A stretch of DNA of 64,000 nucleotides from Prevotella sp. UBA3776 (GCA_002369515.1 DFFM01000015.1:73130-137129), one strand, 5' to 3'; positions 52,772 through 62,479 are shown, counted from the stretch's first letter. The notes: generated by a model not told the origin, from the letters alone. Numbers and translations: made by a program.

Positions 52772-53992
52772 ATGAAGAAATACATCTTGTTGGTGCTGCT
52801 GACCGCAGTGTGCATGGCGGGCATGGCGCAGGAAAAGCTCGAGAGCGTGAGTGGAGTCGTGATGGACCGCGAATCCCATAAAGCCTTGTCGCAGGTGAAT
52901 GTTTCTGTCGATGGAAGCAACGTTTCGACCATCACCAACGCCGAGGGGCGATTTGTGCTGAAGGTGCCCCGGCTGGAGGGGCGAATCGTCGTTTCGCACA
53001 TAGGCTACAAGTCGCGCTATGTGGCGATGCCCAAAGACGGCAAGCCGCTGCGCATCATGCTGACGCCCAGTTCGCTGATGCTCGCTGAAGTGGTGATCAT
53101 GCCCGACGACCCTGTCACACTGCTGCGCGAGGCGTTGCGGCGCATTCCCGACAATTACGGCAGGGAGCCGCACCTCTACCAGACGTTCTACCGCGAGACG
53201 GTTCAGAAGCGGCAGAACTACATCTACATTGCCGAGGCGGTGAGCGAACTGCTCAAGACAGGCTACAACCGCGTTTCGTCGGTGCGCGACTGGGTGGCCA
53301 TTCTGAAAGCCCGCCGGCTGGTGAGCACCAAACAGAGCGACACGCTCGGCGTGAAGATTCAGGGAGGGCCGCAGCTGATGAACCAGCTGGACTTCGTGAA
53401 AAACCGCAGCCTGATACTCGACCGAATCGACATGGAGCACTATAATTTCAACGTGGCCGTTCCTGAGAAAATCGACGACCGGCTGCAGGTGGTCATCGAG
53501 TTCCACCCCAAGGGCACTTCGCCCGATGTGCTCTACCACGGCCGGGTGTATATTGACAACGAGAACTACACCATCACGCGCGCTGAAATGACGCTCGAAA
53601 TGGGCAACCGCGACGTGGCCACACAGATGATGCTCATAAAAAAACCGGCCGGACTGCGGTTCAAACCCAAGGAACTCTCGATGGTGATTTCGTTCAAGTC
53701 CGACGGAACGTACAGCCGCATCAACTATTTGCGAACGCAGATGCGTTTCAGCTGCGACTGGAAACGCCGTCTCTTTTCCACCAACTTCACGGCGGTCACC
53801 GAAATGGTGGTCACCGACAAGTTGAAGGAGGTGAAGGGAAAGCCCGGCAACGACACCTTCGGCCCGCGGGATTCGTTCTACGACAAAGTGGATTATTTTG
53901 GCGACCAGGACTTCTGGGCCGACTACAATATCATAGAACCTACCGAAAGTCTTGAAAAAGCGGTAGAAAAAATAAGAAAGCACCACCCGTAG
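52772..53992 (+). CDS. secreted carboxypeptidase-regulatory-like domain protein
   Basis: The 406-residue protein has a signal peptide (MKKYILLVLLTAVCMAGMAQ) and then a CarboxypepD_reg-like domain (SGVVMDRESHKALSQVNVSVDGSNVSTITNAEGRFVLKV). The rest is a large beta-rich domain with no motif I can name; it has no TonB-dependent receptor plug. It may be an outer-membrane-associated protein. The stop codon lies inside the terminator hairpin that follows. ATG 52772 is preferred to an earlier frame start without a signal peptide. Confidence 0.82.
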   Translation: MKKYILLVLLTAVCMAGMAQEKLESVSGVVMDRESHKALSQVNVSVDGSNVSTITNAEGRFVLKVPRLEGRIVVSHIGYKSRYVAMPKDGKPLRIMLTPSSLMLAEVVIMPDDPVTLLREALRRIPDNYGREPHLYQTFYRETVQKRQNYIYIAEAVSELLKTGYNRVSSVRDWVAILKARRLVSTKQSDTLGVKIQGGPQLMNQLDFVKNRSLILDRIDMEHYNFNVAVPEKIDDRLQVVIEFHPKGTSPDVLYHGRVYIDNENYTITRAEMTLEMGNRDVATQMMLIKKPAGLRFKPKELSMVISFKSDGTYSRINYLRTQMRFSCDWKRRLFSTNFTAVTEMVVTDKLKEVKGKPGNDTFGPRDSFYDKVDYFGDQDFWADYNIIEPTESLEKAVEKIRKHHP

Positions 53993-54007
53993 TGGTGCTT
54001 TCTTATT
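53971..54007. terminator. bidirectional terminator overlapping a stop codon
   Basis: Perfect 16-base arms (AATAAGAAAGCACCAC and GTGGTGCTTTCTTATT) enclose the TAG stop codon of the upstream gene. It serves the plus-strand gene and the minus-strand lactate permease gene. Confidence 0.88.
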
Positions 54008-54033
54008 GTAAATTGCAACGCAGTTTTTGCAGA

Positions 54034-55638
54034 TCAGAACACGTGCAGGCCGAGGAACACCATCAGACCGTTCATCAGAATCCAGAAGATGGCGAAAGGC
54101 ATGGTCTTGCGCATGATGTCGCCGTCCTGACCCTCCATGTCGCAGGCGGCCGTAGCAATGGCGATGCTCTGCGGCGAAAGGAGCTTGCCTCCCTCAGAGC
54201 CGGCACAGTTGGCAGCTGCCAGCCAGTTGGTCTCGCTGCCGGGCACACCGAAGAAGGTGCTCTGGTTCACCAGCCCAAGGTCGCTGGCTGCCGTGGCCTG
54301 GAGTTTGCCGAAGAGAATGTTGGCGTTGGTGGCACTGCCGGTGACGAAGGTTCCGATGGAGCCGATGAGCGGAGCAAAGAACGGGAAGAAGGTTCCGGTG
54401 AGCGCCACGAGCCCCTTGGCAATGTCGTTGGTCATGCCCGTGTTGTTCATCAGCATGGCCATGGCAACCAGACAGCAAATCGTGACGACGGTCTTCTGCA
54501 GATTGATGGTGGTCTTGGCCAGCAGCTTCATCAGTCTGCCGAAGCTCATGCCCTGAATCAGTCCGCCGATGACGGCTCCGAGGAAAATCATCAATCCGGC
54601 ATTCGAGAGCCAGCCGAACTTGAAGGTGTTGCCGATGACGGGCATGTCGAACTGGGTCACCAGGTTGCTGTTGAGCAAAGCGTTGATGCTGGGCACAATC
54701 TTGCTGCTGATGAGAATGAAGAAGATGATGAGGCCATAGACGCTCCATGCCTTCAGGGTCTTGGTGAGGCCAAACTTCTTCTTCTCCACTTTGACTTCGT
54801 CTGAGGGGCTCTCGTCGTGAATGAACAGCTTGTTGTAGATGAGCATGGCGATGATGGCAGCCACACTACCCAGGATGGCGGGCGTCTCAGGGCCGATGAA
54901 GTGGGCGCAGCAGAACTGCACGATGATGGAGAACGTACCCACGAACAGGGCCAGCGAGATGTTCTTCACAATCTTGGTGCGGTCGGTCATCATGAGGATG
55001 ATGAACGGCGTGATGTAGAACATCAGGGCCAACTGCACGATGATGAACGTGGCCACCTCGCAAAGCATCTCGGGCGAAGCCACTCCCTCGGCAGCCACCT
55101 GGTTGGCCAGTGTGGTGGCGGGAAGGCCCACTGCTCCGAAACCTACGGCCACGGTGTTGGCTATCAGACAGATGACGGCAGAGAACATCGGCTTGAATCC
55201 CAGCCCGATGAGAATGGCGGCGGGAATGGCCACAGCCGTGCCAAATCCGGCCATACCTTCGAGCACACCGCCGAGACCCCACGTGAGGAGCAAAACGAGC
55301 AGTCCCTTGTCGGAGGTCATCTGGATGAACTGTGTCTTGATGGTTTCAATCTCCTTTGTTTCGCAGAGGATGTTGTAACTGAAAATGGCGCAGATGATGA
55401 TGAGGATGATGGGGAAGCAGGCTTTCAGGAATCCTTCGATGACCGACCAGAGCGTGATGCCATAGATGGACACTCCGGCGAACTTCTCGGGAATGATGCC
55501 CATGGCCGGCACGGCGAACAGTGCCAGAATGATGGTAACTACGAGGGTGATGACCGCGCTCTTGTAGCCGGACACTTTGAACCCCATCATCAGCACGATG
55601 AGCAGGACAATGGGAATTACGGAAATTAAGGCTGTCAT
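54034..55638 (-). CDS. lctP: L-lactate permease
   Basis: The 534-residue protein has twelve or more membrane segments and matches the LctP family. Signature stretches are LTWGLGGVLEGMAGFGTAVAIPAAILIGLGFKP and the C-terminal ANILFGKLQATAASDLGLVNQSTFFGVPGSETNWLAAANCAGSEGGKLLSPQSIAIA. It imports lactate or glycolate with protons. A -7 box lies 85 bases upstream. It is a single-gene unit. Confidence 0.96.
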   Translation of the reverse strand: MTALISVIPIVLLIVLMMGFKVSGYKSAVITLVVTIILALFAVPAMGIIPEKFAGVSIYGITLWSVIEGFLKACFPIILIIICAIFSYNILCETKEIETIKTQFIQMTSDKGLLVLLLTWGLGGVLEGMAGFGTAVAIPAAILIGLGFKPMFSAVICLIANTVAVGFGAVGLPATTLANQVAAEGVASPEMLCEVATFIIVQLALMFYITPFIILMMTDRTKIVKNISLALFVGTFSIIVQFCCAHFIGPETPAILGSVAAIIAMLIYNKLFIHDESPSDEVKVEKKKFGLTKTLKAWSVYGLIIFFILISSKIVPSINALLNSNLVTQFDMPVIGNTFKFGWLSNAGLMIFLGAVIGGLIQGMSFGRLMKLLAKTTINLQKTVVTICCLVAMAMLMNNTGMTNDIAKGLVALTGTFFPFFAPLIGSIGTFVTGSATNANILFGKLQATAASDLGLVNQSTFFGVPGSETNWLAAANCAGSEGGKLLSPQSIAIATAACDMEGQDGDIMRKTMPFAIFWILMNGLMVFLGLHVF

Positions 55639-55722
55639 AGGCTTGAAAAATGTGTTTTGATGTGTGTATTATTAATAATTTATTAGATATCGTCAGGGTT
55701 AACGTCTTTGAAAAAAACATTG

Positions 55723-55730
55723 CAAATATA
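55723..55730 (-). promoter_or_regulatory. -7 box TATATTTG for lctP
   Basis: CAAATATA on the plus strand is TATATTTG on the minus strand, about 85 bases before the start codon. Confidence 0.5.
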
Positions 55731-55813
55731 TAAATAATATGAATATTTTCGTCGTTTCTTTACTTAAAAAATATAAATTGTGAATATTTTTATGTTTTCA
55801 AAGTCTTATTTCG

Positions 55814-55821
55814 TATTTTTG
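55814..55821 (+). promoter_or_regulatory. -7 box TATTTTTG for the LRR gene
   Basis: TATTTTTG lies 44 bases before the ATG at 55865 and diverges from the lctP promoter. Confidence 0.5.
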
Positions 55822-55864
55822 TATCGATTATTCTCGATTATTCCCAATTAAAAAAAATATAGCC

Positions 55865-56689
55865 ATGAAGAAAAAACATGTCATTTTGGCCGCAGCCATG
55901 CTTTTGGCAACGGCTTCGTGGGCTCAGAAAACCATTACGCTCACCGAGGCGGGAACACTGGCCTCGCACCTTTCGGATGCCGAGCGGAAGACGCTCACCA
56001 GCCTCACTGTGCAAGGACCGCTCAACGGTTCGGACATGGTGGTGCTGCGCGCCATGGCAGGGGCCGGGGGCGCTGCGGGGAAACTCTCCGAGCTCGACCT
56101 CTCTGGAGCCTCGATGGTGAAAGGAGGCTCGAGCTATTCGGCAGGAAAGAATCAGCAGGACGCCTTCACGCAGGACAACGCCCTCTCGTTGCGTCTGTTC
56201 TACGGTTGCTCGGCATTGCGCCGCGTGGTCATTCCCAATACGGTGCGCCGCGTTTCCAACGACGCCTTCTCTGCCTGTGCGTCGCTTCAGGAGATAGCCG
56301 TGGCCGACAATCCGCTGTTCACGTCGGTCGATGGCATGCTCTTGCGACACGACAGTACGCTCATCTACCGCTGTCCGCAGGGCAAAGCCATCAGCCAACT
56401 CACCGTGGCCGAGGGCGTGAAGCAGATTTATCCCAGTGCCTTCCGTGGCATCGCCACCATTACGGAGATTTCGCTGCCGAGCACCCTTCAGGGTGTCAAC
56501 GACATGGCATTCTGGGGCTGTCCGCGCATCAAGGTCATCCGCATCGCTACCCCCAATCCGCCCGCCATGGAGAACGCCTTCGACAGCGGTGTGCTCAGCA
56601 CTGCCCGCCTCGTCGTTCCCAAAGGAGCAGCCGAGCGCTACCGCTCGAAAGCTGGATGGGAGAATTTCAAGAACATCGTCGAGGAATAG
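55865..56689 (+). CDS. secreted leucine-rich-repeat protein (BspA-like)
   Basis: The 274-residue protein has a signal peptide (MKKKHVILAAAMLLATASWA) and LRR_5-type repeats: FYGCSALRRVVIPNTVRRVSNDAFSACASLQEIAV, then AFRGIATITEISLPSTLQGVNDMAFWGCPRIKVIRI. BspA-like proteins in oral and gut Bacteroidales bind host proteins; that role is possible here but not shown. It has no type IX secretion C-terminal domain that I can see. It is followed by a large block of tandem repeats. Confidence 0.85.
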   Translation: MKKKHVILAAAMLLATASWAQKTITLTEAGTLASHLSDAERKTLTSLTVQGPLNGSDMVVLRAMAGAGGAAGKLSELDLSGASMVKGGSSYSAGKNQQDAFTQDNALSLRLFYGCSALRRVVIPNTVRRVSNDAFSACASLQEIAVADNPLFTSVDGMLLRHDSTLIYRCPQGKAISQLTVAEGVKQIYPSAFRGIATITEISLPSTLQGVNDMAFWGCPRIKVIRIATPNPPAMENAFDSGVLSTARLVVPKGAAERYRSKAGWENFKNIVEE

Positions 56690-56695
56690 GTTCAC

Positions 56696-56905
56696 AGTTA
56701 GCGGGAGTTAGCAGAAGTTAGCGGAAGTTAGCAGAAGTTAGCGGGAGTTAGCGGGAGTTAGCGGTAGTTAGCGGGAGTTAGCGGTAGTTAGCAGAAGTTA
56801 GCGGACATTAGTTCTCCATCAGAAAGGTATTGTCCGTTAACTCCACGAGCCGGAGGCTCGTTAACTCCCGCTAACTCCCACTAACTCCCGCTAACTTCCA
56901 CTACA
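56696..56905. repeat. large degenerate tandem repeat, AGTTAGCGGG unit, with inverted copies
   Basis: About eleven 10-bp units (GTTAGCGGGA, GTTAGCAGAA, GTTAGCGGTA) run from 56698 to about 56808. At 56838-56900 come several inverted units (TTAACTCCCGCTAACTCCCA and on), so the block can fold into one long hairpin. It holds no gene. Confidence 0.8.
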
Positions 56906-56954
56906 TTGGGAAGGACGAATCAGAATACAATTGTACTTCAAGGCGAACAAGTGA

Positions 56955-57014
56955 AAAAACAAATCGCCCCCACTCAGAGGCCGTTGACGGCAGGGAGTGG
57001 GGGCGATTTGTTTT
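56955..57014 (-). terminator. terminator of hemW
   Basis: AAAACAAATCGCCCCCACTC and its perfect complement (20 bases each) surround a 20-base loop. It directly abuts the hemW stop codon at 57014, on the minus strand. Confidence 0.8.
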
Positions 57015-58147
57015 CAAACGTACATCAGGTCGCTCATGATGCCGTCGCTCAGGAACAGACCGTCGCGGGTGAGGTGCAGACGGTCGTCGTCGAGGACGAG
57101 CAGATGGCGGTCGAGATGAGGGCGGGCTGCGGCTAGCAGGTGCTCGCGGTAGGCTGGGCCGAAGCGGTGGGTGACGTCGTCGAGGCTGAGCCCCTGGCGG
57201 GTGCGCAGGGCCGTCATGACGAGGTCGTCAAAACGGTCGGAGGTGGTGAGCACTTCGCGCTCCTCCAGGGGGCGCCGGCCTTGCTCTATGGCCTCGATGT
57301 AGCGGCGGATGTCGCTCACGTTCCACGAGCGGGTGTCCAGGTCGTAGCTGTGGGCGGCGGCTCCCAGTCCCAGATAGGGCTTCGCCTGCCAGTAGCTGCT
57401 GTTGTGGCGGCTGTGGTAGCCCGGCTGGGCGAAATTGCTGATTTCGTAGTGCTCGTAGCCGGCGGCCTGCATGCGGTCGATGAGCAGGTGGTACATGGCG
57501 AGCGAGCGCTCTTCGCTGATGGGGGCGTAGCGCTCATCGCGCTGGCTGAGTCGGTGGAGTGGGGTGTTGGGTTCGTAGGTAAGTGCGTAGGCCGAGATGT
57601 GTTTGGGGGCGAGCTCGATGGCACGGCTGATGTCGTGGTCCCACTGCTGGAGACTCTCGGCGGGGAAGCCGAACATGAGGTCGATGCTCAGGTTGGTCAG
57701 TCCTGCGGCGCGCAGACGGCCGACGGCCTTGTCAACCTGGCTGGCGGTGTGGCGGCGGTGGAGCAATCGCAGCCGTTGGTCGTCGAAGGTCTGTGCTCCC
57801 ATGCTGACGCGGTTGACGGGCAGCTCGGCAAGCAGGGCGGCGAAACTGTCGCTGATGTCGTCGGGGTTGCACTCGATGGTGACTTCCGCCTCTGCCGACA
57901 CGTCATATATATTAAATAGGTGAGAAAAAATCTGCCGCAGCTCCTTGTCGGAGAGTTGCGACGGAGTTCCTCCGCCCAGATAAATGGTCTCCACCTGCTG
58001 GCCTCTGAGTTCGTGGGCGCGCAACAGCATCTCGCTGCAGAGCGCATCGACGTATTGCGGGCGCAGGCTATGGAGAGTGGAAGAGTAGAAACCGCAGTAG
58101 ATGCAGCGGCTCTTGCAGAAGGGGATGTGGATGTAGAGGCCAGCCAT
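57014..58147 (-). CDS. hemW: radical SAM coproporphyrinogen-like family protein (HemW)
   Basis: A 377-residue protein. The radical SAM cluster is IPFCKSRCIYCGF (CxxxCxxC) near residue 10. Motifs YLGGGTPSQLSDKEL, ECNPDDIS, RVSMGAQTFDDQRLRLLHRRHTASQVDKAV, and SIDLMFGFP are those of HemW/HemN-like enzymes. The last part has the HemW-type winged helix. In other bacteria HemW delivers haem. Start MAGLYIHIPFC at 58147 is chosen; the longer frame begins far from the motif. A promoter is at 58216-58223. Confidence 0.95.
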   Translation of the reverse strand: MAGLYIHIPFCKSRCIYCGFYSSTLHSLRPQYVDALCSEMLLRAHELRGQQVETIYLGGGTPSQLSDKELRQIFSHLFNIYDVSAEAEVTIECNPDDISDSFAALLAELPVNRVSMGAQTFDDQRLRLLHRRHTASQVDKAVGRLRAAGLTNLSIDLMFGFPAESLQQWDHDISRAIELAPKHISAYALTYEPNTPLHRLSQRDERYAPISEERSLAMYHLLIDRMQAAGYEHYEISNFAQPGYHSRHNSSYWQAKPYLGLGAAAHSYDLDTRSWNVSDIRRYIEAIEQGRRPLEEREVLTTSDRFDDLVMTALRTRQGLSLDDVTHRFGPAYREHLLAAARPHLDRHLLVLDDDRLHLTRDGLFLSDGIMSDLMYV

Positions 58148-58215
58148 GGCGAAACGAGCTTGAACGGTGTGTGAAAAAATGAAAGCAGAACGTTCTGAAA
58201 AACGCAATAACGACG

Positions 58216-58223
58216 CAAAAATA
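58216..58223 (-). promoter_or_regulatory. -7 box TATTTTTG for hemW
   Basis: CAAAAATA on the plus strand is TATTTTTG on the minus strand, about 70 bases before the ATG at 58147. Confidence 0.45.
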
Positions 58224-58263
58224 CTAATATATTTAAAAATAGAGTGAGTTTTTTGGGAAAAAC

Positions 58264-58295
58264 TTTGGCTAATTGTGAAAATATCTGTACCTTAG
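58264..58295 (+). promoter_or_regulatory. promoter of the EF-G paralogue
   Basis: TTTG at 58264-58267 and TACCTTAG at 58288-58295 are separated by 20 bases. The leader is about 35 bases. Confidence 0.5.
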
Positions 58296-58333
58296 ACCCC
58301 AATTATGAACTAACACCTAAATCTATTAAAGAT

Positions 58334-60493
58334 ATGAGAGTATATCAGACTAACGAAATCAAAAACATTGCACTGCTTGGCAGTGCGGGCAGCGGCAAGA
58401 CCACTCTTGCCGAAAGTATGCTTTACGAAGCAGGTATCATCAAGCGTCGTGGCTCGGTGGAGCAGAAGAACACCGTGAGCGACTATTTCCCTGTTGAGCA
58501 GGAGTATGGCTATTCGGTTTTCTCGACCGTCTTCCACGTGGAATGGAACAACAAGAAGCTCAACATCATCGACTGCCCGGGTTCGGACGACTTCGTGGGA
58601 GGTGCCATCACCGCCCTCAACGTGACCGACCAGGCCGTCATCTTGGTGAACGGACAGTATGGACCCGAAGTGGGCACACAGAATGCTTTCCGCTACACCG
58701 AGAAACTGCAGAAACCCGTCATCTTCCTTGTCAATCAGCTGGACCGCGACAACTGCGACTTTGACGCGCTGCTGTCGAACATGAAGGAAATCTACGGCGA
58801 CAAGTGCGTACCTGTGCAGTACCCCATCGAGACCGGTGCCGGATTCAACGCCGTCATCGACGTGCTGCTCATGAAGAAATATTCGTGGAAACCCGAGGGT
58901 GGCGCTCCCATCATCGAGGATATTCCCGCCGACCAGATGGAGAAGGCTCAGGAGCTGCATGCCGCTCTCGTTGAGGCTGCCGCAGCCAACGACGACACGC
59001 TGATGGAGAAATTCTTCGAAGAGGAGAGTCTCACAGAGGACGAAATGCGCGAAGGCATCCGCAAGGGTCTCGTCACACGTTCCATCTATCCCGTCTTCTG
59101 TGTGTGCGCAGGCCGCGACATGGGTGTGCGCCGACTGATGGAGTTCCTCGGCAATGTGGTGCCCTTCGTCAGCGAAATGCCGAAGGTTCACAACACTCGC
59201 GGCGAGGAAATCACCCCCGACAGCAACGGTCCCACCTCCATCTATTTCTTCAAGACTGGCATGGAGCCCCACATTGGCGAGGTGAGCTACTTCAAGGTGA
59301 TGAGCGGCTCGGTGAAACCGGGCGACGACCTGAACAATGCCGACCGCGGCTCCAAGGAGCGCATCGGAACCATCTATGCCTGTGCCGGAGCCAACCGCAT
59401 TGCCGTTGACCAACTCAACGCCGGTGACATCGGCTGCACCGTGAAGCTGAAGGACGTGAAGACTGGCAACACTCTGAATGGCAAGGACTGTGACAACCGC
59501 TTCGACTTCATCAAATATCCCAACTCGAAGTATTCGCGTGCCGTGAAGGCCGTGAACGAGGGCGAAACCGAAAAGATGATGGCCGCGCTGACCAAGATGC
59601 GCCAGGAAGACCCCACATGGGTGGTGGAGCAGTCAAAGGAGCTGAAGCAGATCATCGTCCACGGACAGGGCGAATTCCATCTGCGCACCCTGAAATGGCG
59701 CATGGAGAACAACGAAAAGATCCAGATTCAGTATCTCGAGCCGAAGATTCCCTATCGCGAGACCATCACCAAGGCCGCCCGCGCCGACTATCGCCACAAG
59801 AAACAGTCGGGTGGTGCCGGTCAGTTTGGCGAGGTTCACCTCATTGTTGAGCCCTACGCCGAGGGCATGCCCGATCCTACGGTGTTCAAGTTCGGCGGTC
59901 AGGAGTTCCGCATGAACATCAAGAGCAAGGAAGAAATCGAGATGGAGTGGGGCGGCAAGCTCGTGTTCATCAACTCGGTGGTGGGTGGCGCCATCGACAC
60001 CCGCTTCATGCCCGCCATCCTCAAGGGCGTTCTGGAGCGCATGGAGAGCGGCCCGCTGACGGGTTCTTATGCCCGCGACGTTCGCGTCATTGTCTATGAC
60101 GGCAAGATGCACCCCGTGGACAGCAACGAGCTTTCGTTCATGCTCGCCGCCCGCAACGCCTTCAGCGCAGCCTTCAAGGAGGCCGGCCCGAAGATTCTGG
60201 AGCCTATCTACGATCTCGAGGTGTTTGTGCCCGCTGACTACATGGGCGACGTCATGAGCGACCTGCAAGGCCGTCGCGCCCTCATCATGGGAATGGACAG
60301 CGAGGCTGGCTACCAGAAGCTCTCTGCCAAGATTCCTCTCAAGGAGCTGAGCAACTACAGCATCTCGCTGAGCTCGCTCACCGGTGGCCGCGCTTCGTTC
60401 ACCACCAAGTTCTCGAGCTACGAACTCGTGCCCAACGACGTTCAGCAGCAGCTCATCAAGGAGCACGAGGCCGAACTTGCCGAAGAAGACTAA
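58334..60493 (+). CDS. fusA2: elongation factor G paralogue (EF-G2) lacking the catalytic histidine
   Basis: A 719-residue, five-domain EF-G-like protein. G1 is LGSAGSGKTT (about 15-24). G3 is DCPGSDDF (about 79-86) where normal EF-G has DTPGHVDF: the histidine that promotes GTP hydrolysis is serine. G4 is NQLDRD instead of NKMD. Domains II-V are present (HGQGEFHLRTLKWRM; GGAGQFGEVHLIVEP; SLTGGRASFTTKFSSYELVP). This matches the Bacteroides EF-G2 paralogue, reported to work without GTP hydrolysis under starvation. The start at 58334 begins the conserved N-terminus. A terminator follows at 60532. Confidence 0.9.
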   Translation: MRVYQTNEIKNIALLGSAGSGKTTLAESMLYEAGIIKRRGSVEQKNTVSDYFPVEQEYGYSVFSTVFHVEWNNKKLNIIDCPGSDDFVGGAITALNVTDQAVILVNGQYGPEVGTQNAFRYTEKLQKPVIFLVNQLDRDNCDFDALLSNMKEIYGDKCVPVQYPIETGAGFNAVIDVLLMKKYSWKPEGGAPIIEDIPADQMEKAQELHAALVEAAAANDDTLMEKFFEEESLTEDEMREGIRKGLVTRSIYPVFCVCAGRDMGVRRLMEFLGNVVPFVSEMPKVHNTRGEEITPDSNGPTSIYFFKTGMEPHIGEVSYFKVMSGSVKPGDDLNNADRGSKERIGTIYACAGANRIAVDQLNAGDIGCTVKLKDVKTGNTLNGKDCDNRFDFIKYPNSKYSRAVKAVNEGETEKMMAALTKMRQEDPTWVVEQSKELKQIIVHGQGEFHLRTLKWRMENNEKIQIQYLEPKIPYRETITKAARADYRHKKQSGGAGQFGEVHLIVEPYAEGMPDPTVFKFGGQEFRMNIKSKEEIEMEWGGKLVFINSVVGGAIDTRFMPAILKGVLERMESGPLTGSYARDVRVIVYDGKMHPVDSNELSFMLAARNAFSAAFKEAGPKILEPIYDLEVFVPADYMGDVMSDLQGRRALIMGMDSEAGYQKLSAKIPLKELSNYSISLSSLTGGRASFTTKFSSYELVPNDVQQQLIKEHEAELAEED

Positions 60494-60531
60494 ACGCTTG
60501 CCAGGCATCTTGCCGAAGCAATCATTCACAT

Positions 60532-60571
60532 ACACGAAAGCCATGCAGCCTTTGCCGCATGGCTTTCGTGT
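60532..60571 (+). terminator. intrinsic terminator after the EF-G paralogue
   Basis: ACACGAAAGCCATGC and its perfect complement surround ten bases, followed by TTTTTGG. Confidence 0.88.
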
Positions 60572-60702
60572 TTTTGGTGTTGCAGGGCCTGAAGAAAACG
60601 TTCTCGAGTTTCAATACGCTGTGTTGTAATTGATAAATATTAATTAAAAATCAGATTGTCGGTTAATTGAATTAAATTTAACTGAAATAATTAACAAAAT
60701 GC

Positions 60703-60733
60703 TTGCTTTGTGTCGTAGAAATCGCTACTTTTG
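60703..60733 (+). promoter_or_regulatory. promoter of rprX
   Basis: TTG at 60703-60705 and TACTTTTG at 60726-60733 are 20 bases apart. The ATG follows at 60740, so the transcript would have little or no leader. Confidence 0.55.
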
Positions 60734-60739
60734 CAACGT

Positions 60740-62293
60740 ATGAAAAAGAGAACGATTTGGATTATAGCCATTGTGATGGGCTTCTCGTTCCTCGCATTGC
60801 TGGGTTTGCAGCTGAGCTACATAGAGGAAATGGTGAAGATGAAGAAGGAGCAGTTCGACGAAAGCGTCAACCGCGCCCTCTATCAGGCGAGCACCAACCT
60901 GGAGCTGAACGAGACGTTGCGCTATCTGGAAAAAGATGTCAACGAGACCGAACGCAGAGCTTTCAGCCAGGACTCTGTAGCCATCAATCTGAACGGAGCC
61001 GTGCAGCACTCCCACCAGTATGCCGTGGCCGGCAAGGATGGCACCATCTACTCGTCGTTCGAACTGAAGACCATCACCACCCGTCCGGCATCCATTCCCA
61101 AGGCGATGATTCTGCGCTCGGACAAAAATTCCATTTCCGAAGCTTCCAGGTCGATGCAGGAAATCGTGAAAAACCGATACCTCTATCAGAAAACCCTGCT
61201 CGACAAGGTGGTCTATAGCATTCTCTATTCAGCCTCCGACAAACCGCTCAACGAGCGCATCAACTTCAAGCTGCTCGACCTTGACCTGAAGTCGGAACTG
61301 ATGAACAACGGCATCAACATAAAGTACCATTTCCGGGTGACCACACAGGACGGACGCGAAGTGTACCGCTGTCCCGACTATTCGGAGGAGGGCGAAGAAT
61401 ACACCTACCCGCAGGTGCTGTTCCGCAACGACCCGTCGAACAAAAGAGGCGTGATCAAGATTCATTTCCCCGAGATGAACAGCTACATCTTTTCGAGCAT
61501 ACGCTTCATGATACCGAGCATCGTGTTCACCATCGTGCTGCTCATCACCTTCGTGTTCACCATCGTGACCATTTTCAGACAGAAGCGGTACACCGAGATA
61601 AAGAACGACTTCATCAACAACATGACCCACGAGCTGAAAACCCCGATTGCCAGCATCTCGCTCGCCGCACAGATGATGAACGACGAGAGCGTGACCAAGA
61701 GCCCGGCCATGATGAAGCACCTGGGCACGGTCATCAACGACGAGTCCAAGCGACTGCGGTTCCTCGTTGAGAAAGTGCTGCAAATGTCGATGTTCGACCG
61801 CAAGACGGCATCGTTCAAGAAGAAAGAGCTCGACCTCAACGAAATGCTCGAGAGCATTGCCAGCACATTCTCGCTGCGTGTGGAGCACACGGGAGGAAAA
61901 ATCTACACCGAGATTGAGGCCGTCGATTCGGGCATCTACGTTGACGAGGTTCACTTCCAGAATGCCATCACCAACCTCATGGACAACGCCGTGAAGTACA
62001 AGAAACCCGACGAACCGCTCGACATCTTCATCAAGACATGGAACACCAACGACCGTCTCTACTTCTCGATACGCGACACCGGACTGGGCATCAAGAAAGA
62101 CAACCTGAAGAAAATCTTCGACAAGTTCTACAGAGTGCATACCGGCAACCGCCACGACGCCAAGGGATTCGGACTCGGACTGGCCTATGTGAAGAAAATC
62201 ATCGACCTGCACGGAGGCGAGATAAAAGTGGATAGCGAATATGGCAAAGGTACCAAGTTCACCATTTCGCTGCCCATCATGCAGAACGAATGA
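60740..62293 (+). CDS. rprX: sensor histidine kinase
   Basis: A 517-residue membrane kinase. Two membrane helices (MKKRTIWIIAIVMGFSFLALLGLQ at the N-terminus and IVFTIVLLITFVFTIVTIF at about 255-275) frame a periplasmic sensor. The phospho-acceptor His is in NNMTHELKTPIASISL (about 297). N-box is NAITNLMDNAVKYKK, followed by DTGLGIKKDNL and KGFGLGLAYVKKI. The N-terminal sequence and the partner gene match RprX of Bacteroides. The signal sensed is unknown. Confidence 0.93.
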   Translation: MKKRTIWIIAIVMGFSFLALLGLQLSYIEEMVKMKKEQFDESVNRALYQASTNLELNETLRYLEKDVNETERRAFSQDSVAINLNGAVQHSHQYAVAGKDGTIYSSFELKTITTRPASIPKAMILRSDKNSISEASRSMQEIVKNRYLYQKTLLDKVVYSILYSASDKPLNERINFKLLDLDLKSELMNNGINIKYHFRVTTQDGREVYRCPDYSEEGEEYTYPQVLFRNDPSNKRGVIKIHFPEMNSYIFSSIRFMIPSIVFTIVLLITFVFTIVTIFRQKRYTEIKNDFINNMTHELKTPIASISLAAQMMNDESVTKSPAMMKHLGTVINDESKRLRFLVEKVLQMSMFDRKTASFKKKELDLNEMLESIASTFSLRVEHTGGKIYTEIEAVDSGIYVDEVHFQNAITNLMDNAVKYKKPDEPLDIFIKTWNTNDRLYFSIRDTGLGIKKDNLKKIFDKFYRVHTGNRHDAKGFGLGLAYVKKIIDLHGGEIKVDSEYGKGTKFTISLPIMQNE

Positions 62294-62479
62294 CGCCAAG
62301 GGCTGCTTTCGCTGTGTGGACGATGGACGCCTCGGCCGAAAGATTCAACTGACGAGTAATTAAAAAAAAAGAAAAAAATAGTATTAACCACAAGCCTGTC
62401 AACAAAACTCCCACCTATCCGGCAGGCCTTCTCTGCCACCACTGCAAACGGAGACAGAGAAGCGGGAGGACAAGAGATT

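Noticed and set aside
56696..56905. CRISPR array
   Set aside because: The units are 10 bp, contiguous and degenerate, without spacers, and no cas gene is present in the window.
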